Source: Negativicutes bacterium (lineage in GTDB: Bacteria; Bacillota; Negativicutes; JAGOZY01). Taken from it: a stretch of DNA of 6,682 nucleotides. Below, piece after piece: positions 5,104 to 6,682 of this stretch (its first letter is position 1; each line of letters begins with the position of its first letter). The stretch covers positions 1 through 6,682 of the forward strand of contig JAGOZY010000062.1 of NCBI GenBank assembly GCA_018058445.1, given 5' to 3'. Position numbers and translations under genes: made by a program. The notes beneath the pieces were generated by a model. That model searched no databases. It had not been told where the DNA came from and worked only from the letters and a program-made list of their open reading frames with translations.

Positions 5104-6276
5104 ATGGCGATCGATAAGACTTCTTTATTTCAAATCATTGATAACTATAAAAGCGAAATGACTTCTTTCAGCGATGATATTTTTGATCACCCAGAGCTTG
5201 GAAATCAAGAATATCGTTCCAGTAGTTTGTTAATTGAGCGACTCGAACGTGCAGGTTTTCAAATTGAAAAAAACATCTGCAATATCGAAACCGCTTTTAT
5301 CGCGACTTGGCATTATAGGGGCGGTGGCTATACGGTTGGTTTGCTCTGCGAATATGACGCCCTCGAGGGAATTGGTCATGCTTGTGGTCATCAAATGCAG
5401 GGACCTGCGACATTGGCAGCGGCATTTGCTTTGCAGGAAACGGCTGGTGAGCATCCTTTCACGGTTCAAGTTTTTGGAACTCCGGCAGAAGAAACAACTA
5501 GCGCAAAACTTCCGATGGCAGCCGCAGGAATTTTTGATCATCTGGATGTGGCTCTGATGATGCACGGAAGTGATAGTACGACAGTGGATGATAAGTCACT
5601 TGCTCTTAATTTAATCAACTTCATATTTACTGGCATTGAAGCTCATGCAGCAGTCGCACCAGAAAAAGGCCGAAGTGCGCTGGATGCACTAATTTTACTC
5701 TTTAATGGAGTTGAGTTTTTGCGTGAACACGTTCGTACAGATGTCCGAATGCACGGCATCATCAAGGAAGGCGGTGTGGCTGCAAATATCGTTCCAGGTC
5801 GGGCAGTGGGTCAATTTTATATTCGCGCTGCTGACCGTCCTTATTTGGACACTGTGGTTGCCCGAGTGGAAAAAGTTGCTCAAGGGGCAGCAATGATGAC
5901 TGAGACCTCAGTCGAATTAAGAGAGATCAAGCGATACGATAATAAGGTTTCTGTTCCTACTTTAAATAAATTTCTTTTAGAAAATGCAGAAGCTGCTGGC
6001 GCACCGGATATCACTCCTCCTCGTTCCTCGACTGGATCGACAGATTTTAGTTCTGTCACCTATCGAGTACCGGGGGCGGCGATTCGAGTTGGTTTTGTTC
6101 CGAGAGGAACCTCTAGCCACTCTCAGACTTGGATTGAGCTTGGTAAAAGTGAGAAAGCTCATCAGGCATTGATCCTCTCTGCTAAAATCATGGCGGGTGC
6201 AGCTCTTGATTTGATTGAAAATCCAGACAAACAGGAAGAGCTTCGCGAGGAATTTCGCGTAAAGAAAAATAGCTAA
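5104..6276 (+). CDS. M20 family metallo-amidohydrolase (M20D / PM20D2-AbgB-like)
   Basis: A 390-residue cytosolic hydrolase of the zinc or manganese M20 family, which cleaves amide bonds of N-acyl amino acids, aminoacyl dipeptides or p-aminobenzoyl-glutamate. There is no signal peptide. The catalytic domain is split by a dimerisation insert at about 165-280. Probable metal ligands and catalytic residues by family analogy: CEYDAL (82-87), GHACGH with Cys94 and His96, GTPAEE with general base Glu129 and ligand Glu130, His154 in MMHGS, and His339 in SSHS. The lid begins FTGIEAHAA (175-183) and continues RMHGIIKEGG, a pattern typical of the PM20D2/AbgB branch, where a conserved His and Gly-Gly contact substrate and dimer partner. 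GSTDFSS (311-317) is also characteristic. The length matches bacterial 'amidohydrolase' members; AbgB is longer. The gene is second in an operon after the DcuC-type carrier and ends 2 bp before a strong terminator. Substrate is unknown. No active-site residue appears to be missing. Confidence 0.93.
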   Translation: MAIDKTSLFQIIDNYKSEMTSFSDDIFDHPELGNQEYRSSSLLIERLERAGFQIEKNICNIETAFIATWHYRGGGYTVGLLCEYDALEGIGHACGHQMQGPATLAAAFALQETAGEHPFTVQVFGTPAEETTSAKLPMAAAGIFDHLDVALMMHGSDSTTVDDKSLALNLINFIFTGIEAHAAVAPEKGRSALDALILLFNGVEFLREHVRTDVRMHGIIKEGGVAANIVPGRAVGQFYIRAADRPYLDTVVARVEKVAQGAAMMTETSVELREIKRYDNKVSVPTLNKFLLENAEAAGAPDITPPRSSTGSTDFSSVTYRVPGAAIRVGFVPRGTSSHSQTWIELGKSEKAHQALILSAKIMAGAALDLIENPDKQEELREEFRVKKNS

Positions 6277-6278
6277 AT

Positions 6279-6310
6279 AAAAGAGCCGGAACAATTGTTC
6301 CGGCTCTTTT
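6279..6310. terminator. Bidirectional intrinsic terminator, 32-bp perfect palindrome
   Basis: AAAAGAGCCGGAACAA (6279-6294) is followed directly by its exact reverse complement (6295-6310). In RNA it would fold with an AAUU-type tight loop and a GC-rich core (GAGCCGGAAC/GTTCCGGCTC). The T-rich foot continues on the plus strand to 6311, and the A-rich foot serves the minus strand. It ends both the carrier/hydrolase operon and the convergent gene at the right edge. Confidence 0.93.
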
Positions 6311-6335
6311 TACTTTTTAGGTAAATCTGTCTTAC

Positions 6336-6682
6336 TTAACGAGCATAGCCCATTTCTTTTAGAATACTTCCAAGTCGAGCGAGACGCTCACCGATCAATT
6401 CATCGTCCTGGCTAAAGGCATCACGAAACAGCTTAATATCCTCATCAATCATTTCATTGTCGGTGCAGACCGATACATCGAGCGCACTGCCTTGAAGGGC
6501 AATTCGATCAATCGTCGGATTTTCTGGATCATAAAGCTTTTCATATCGGTAAGCTTCGGAAAAATATTGCCGCGATTTACAAATCAAAATAGCCAAATCC
6601 AGTACCCGATGAAGGGGCAGTTCTTCGGACTGACGGGACCATTTTTCACCAGTATGACGCCAAACTTTGGCGGATATCTCTA
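6336..6682 (-). CDS. Conserved protein resembling DUF6530 (N-terminus outside window)
   Basis: The frame is open from the right edge to a TAA at 6338-6336, giving at least 114 residues; the N-terminus is cut off. A TTG at 6596 could act as a start, but the open frame upstream encodes a clearly protein-like stretch (KVWRHTGEKWSRQSEELPL then HRVLDLAILIC), so the true start is beyond 6682. The visible part is soluble, with charged helices, and contains YRYEKLYDPENPTIDRIALQ and an acidic C-terminal half ending RLARLGSILKEMGYAR. From memory this resembles the DUF6530 family of Bacillota, whose function is unknown to me. It has no membrane segment, cysteine cluster or recognisable catalytic motif. 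It converges on the hydrolase gene and shares the palindromic terminator, so it is a separate transcription unit with no evident link to the carrier/hydrolase module. Confidence 0.75.
   Translation of the reverse strand, partial: EISAKVWRHTGEKWSRQSEELPLHRVLDLAILICKSRQYFSEAYRYEKLYDPENPTIDRIALQGSALDVSVCTDNEMIDEDIKLFRDAFSQDDELIGERLARLGSILKEMGYAR

Noticed and set aside
5230..6294. Several open frames overlapping the M20 hydrolase gene on both strands
   Set aside because: Their composition and lack of start signals mark them as shadows of the hydrolase reading frame.

Overview
This window reads as chromosomal DNA of a low-to-moderate GC member of the Bacillota, class Bacilli. The grounds are strong purine-rich Shine-Dalgarno sites (GGGAGGG, AGGAGG, AGGGGGAG), short intergenic gaps, T-tailed hairpin terminators, a Bacillus MapB-type methionine aminopeptidase and a zinc-ribbon/DUF4352 membrane protein. 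Three hand-counted 60-base lines in genes outside the zinc-ribbon gene or in the M20 gene fall near 45% GC. I cannot place the genus; an Enterococcus, Carnobacterium or Listeria-like relative is possible, but this is only an impression.

Layout from left to right. (1) The 3' end of a cob(I)yrinic acid a,c-diamide adenosyltransferase gene (1-159, +) overlaps tail-to-tail with a methionine aminopeptidase gene (141-914, -). (2) A LysE-family amino-acid exporter (1002-1616, +) is divergent from the aminopeptidase gene, and their promoters overlap. (3) A 16-bp perfect stem bidirectional terminator (1695-1732) separates the exporter from a convergent, AT-rich gene for a zinc-ribbon plus DUF4352 membrane protein (1736-2368, -), which has its own good promoter. 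(4) A LysR-type regulator gene (2562-3437, -) has its own terminator (2501-2543). It is divergent, across a 219-bp operator-like gap, from a two-gene operon: a DcuC-family carrier (3657-5075, +) and an M20D/PM20D2-type metallo-amidohydrolase (5104-6276, +). (5) A 32-bp perfect palindrome (6279-6310) ends that operon and also the convergent gene at the right edge, a conserved protein resembling DUF6530 (6336-6682, -, 5' end outside the window).

The most interesting unit is lysR / dcuC-like / M20. Its logic resembles the E. coli abg locus (divergent LysR regulator, M20 hydrolases, AbgT transporter), but a DcuC-type carrier takes the place of AbgT. I infer a small catabolic or salvage module: the carrier imports an amide-linked, probably acidic compound (an N-acyl or aminoacyl amino acid), the hydrolase cleaves it inside the cell, and the regulator responds to the substrate or product. 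The substrate cannot be read from the sequence. I saw no tRNA or rRNA gene, CRISPR array, insertion sequence, prophage gene or riboswitch. No gene-free stretch exceeds 300 bases.
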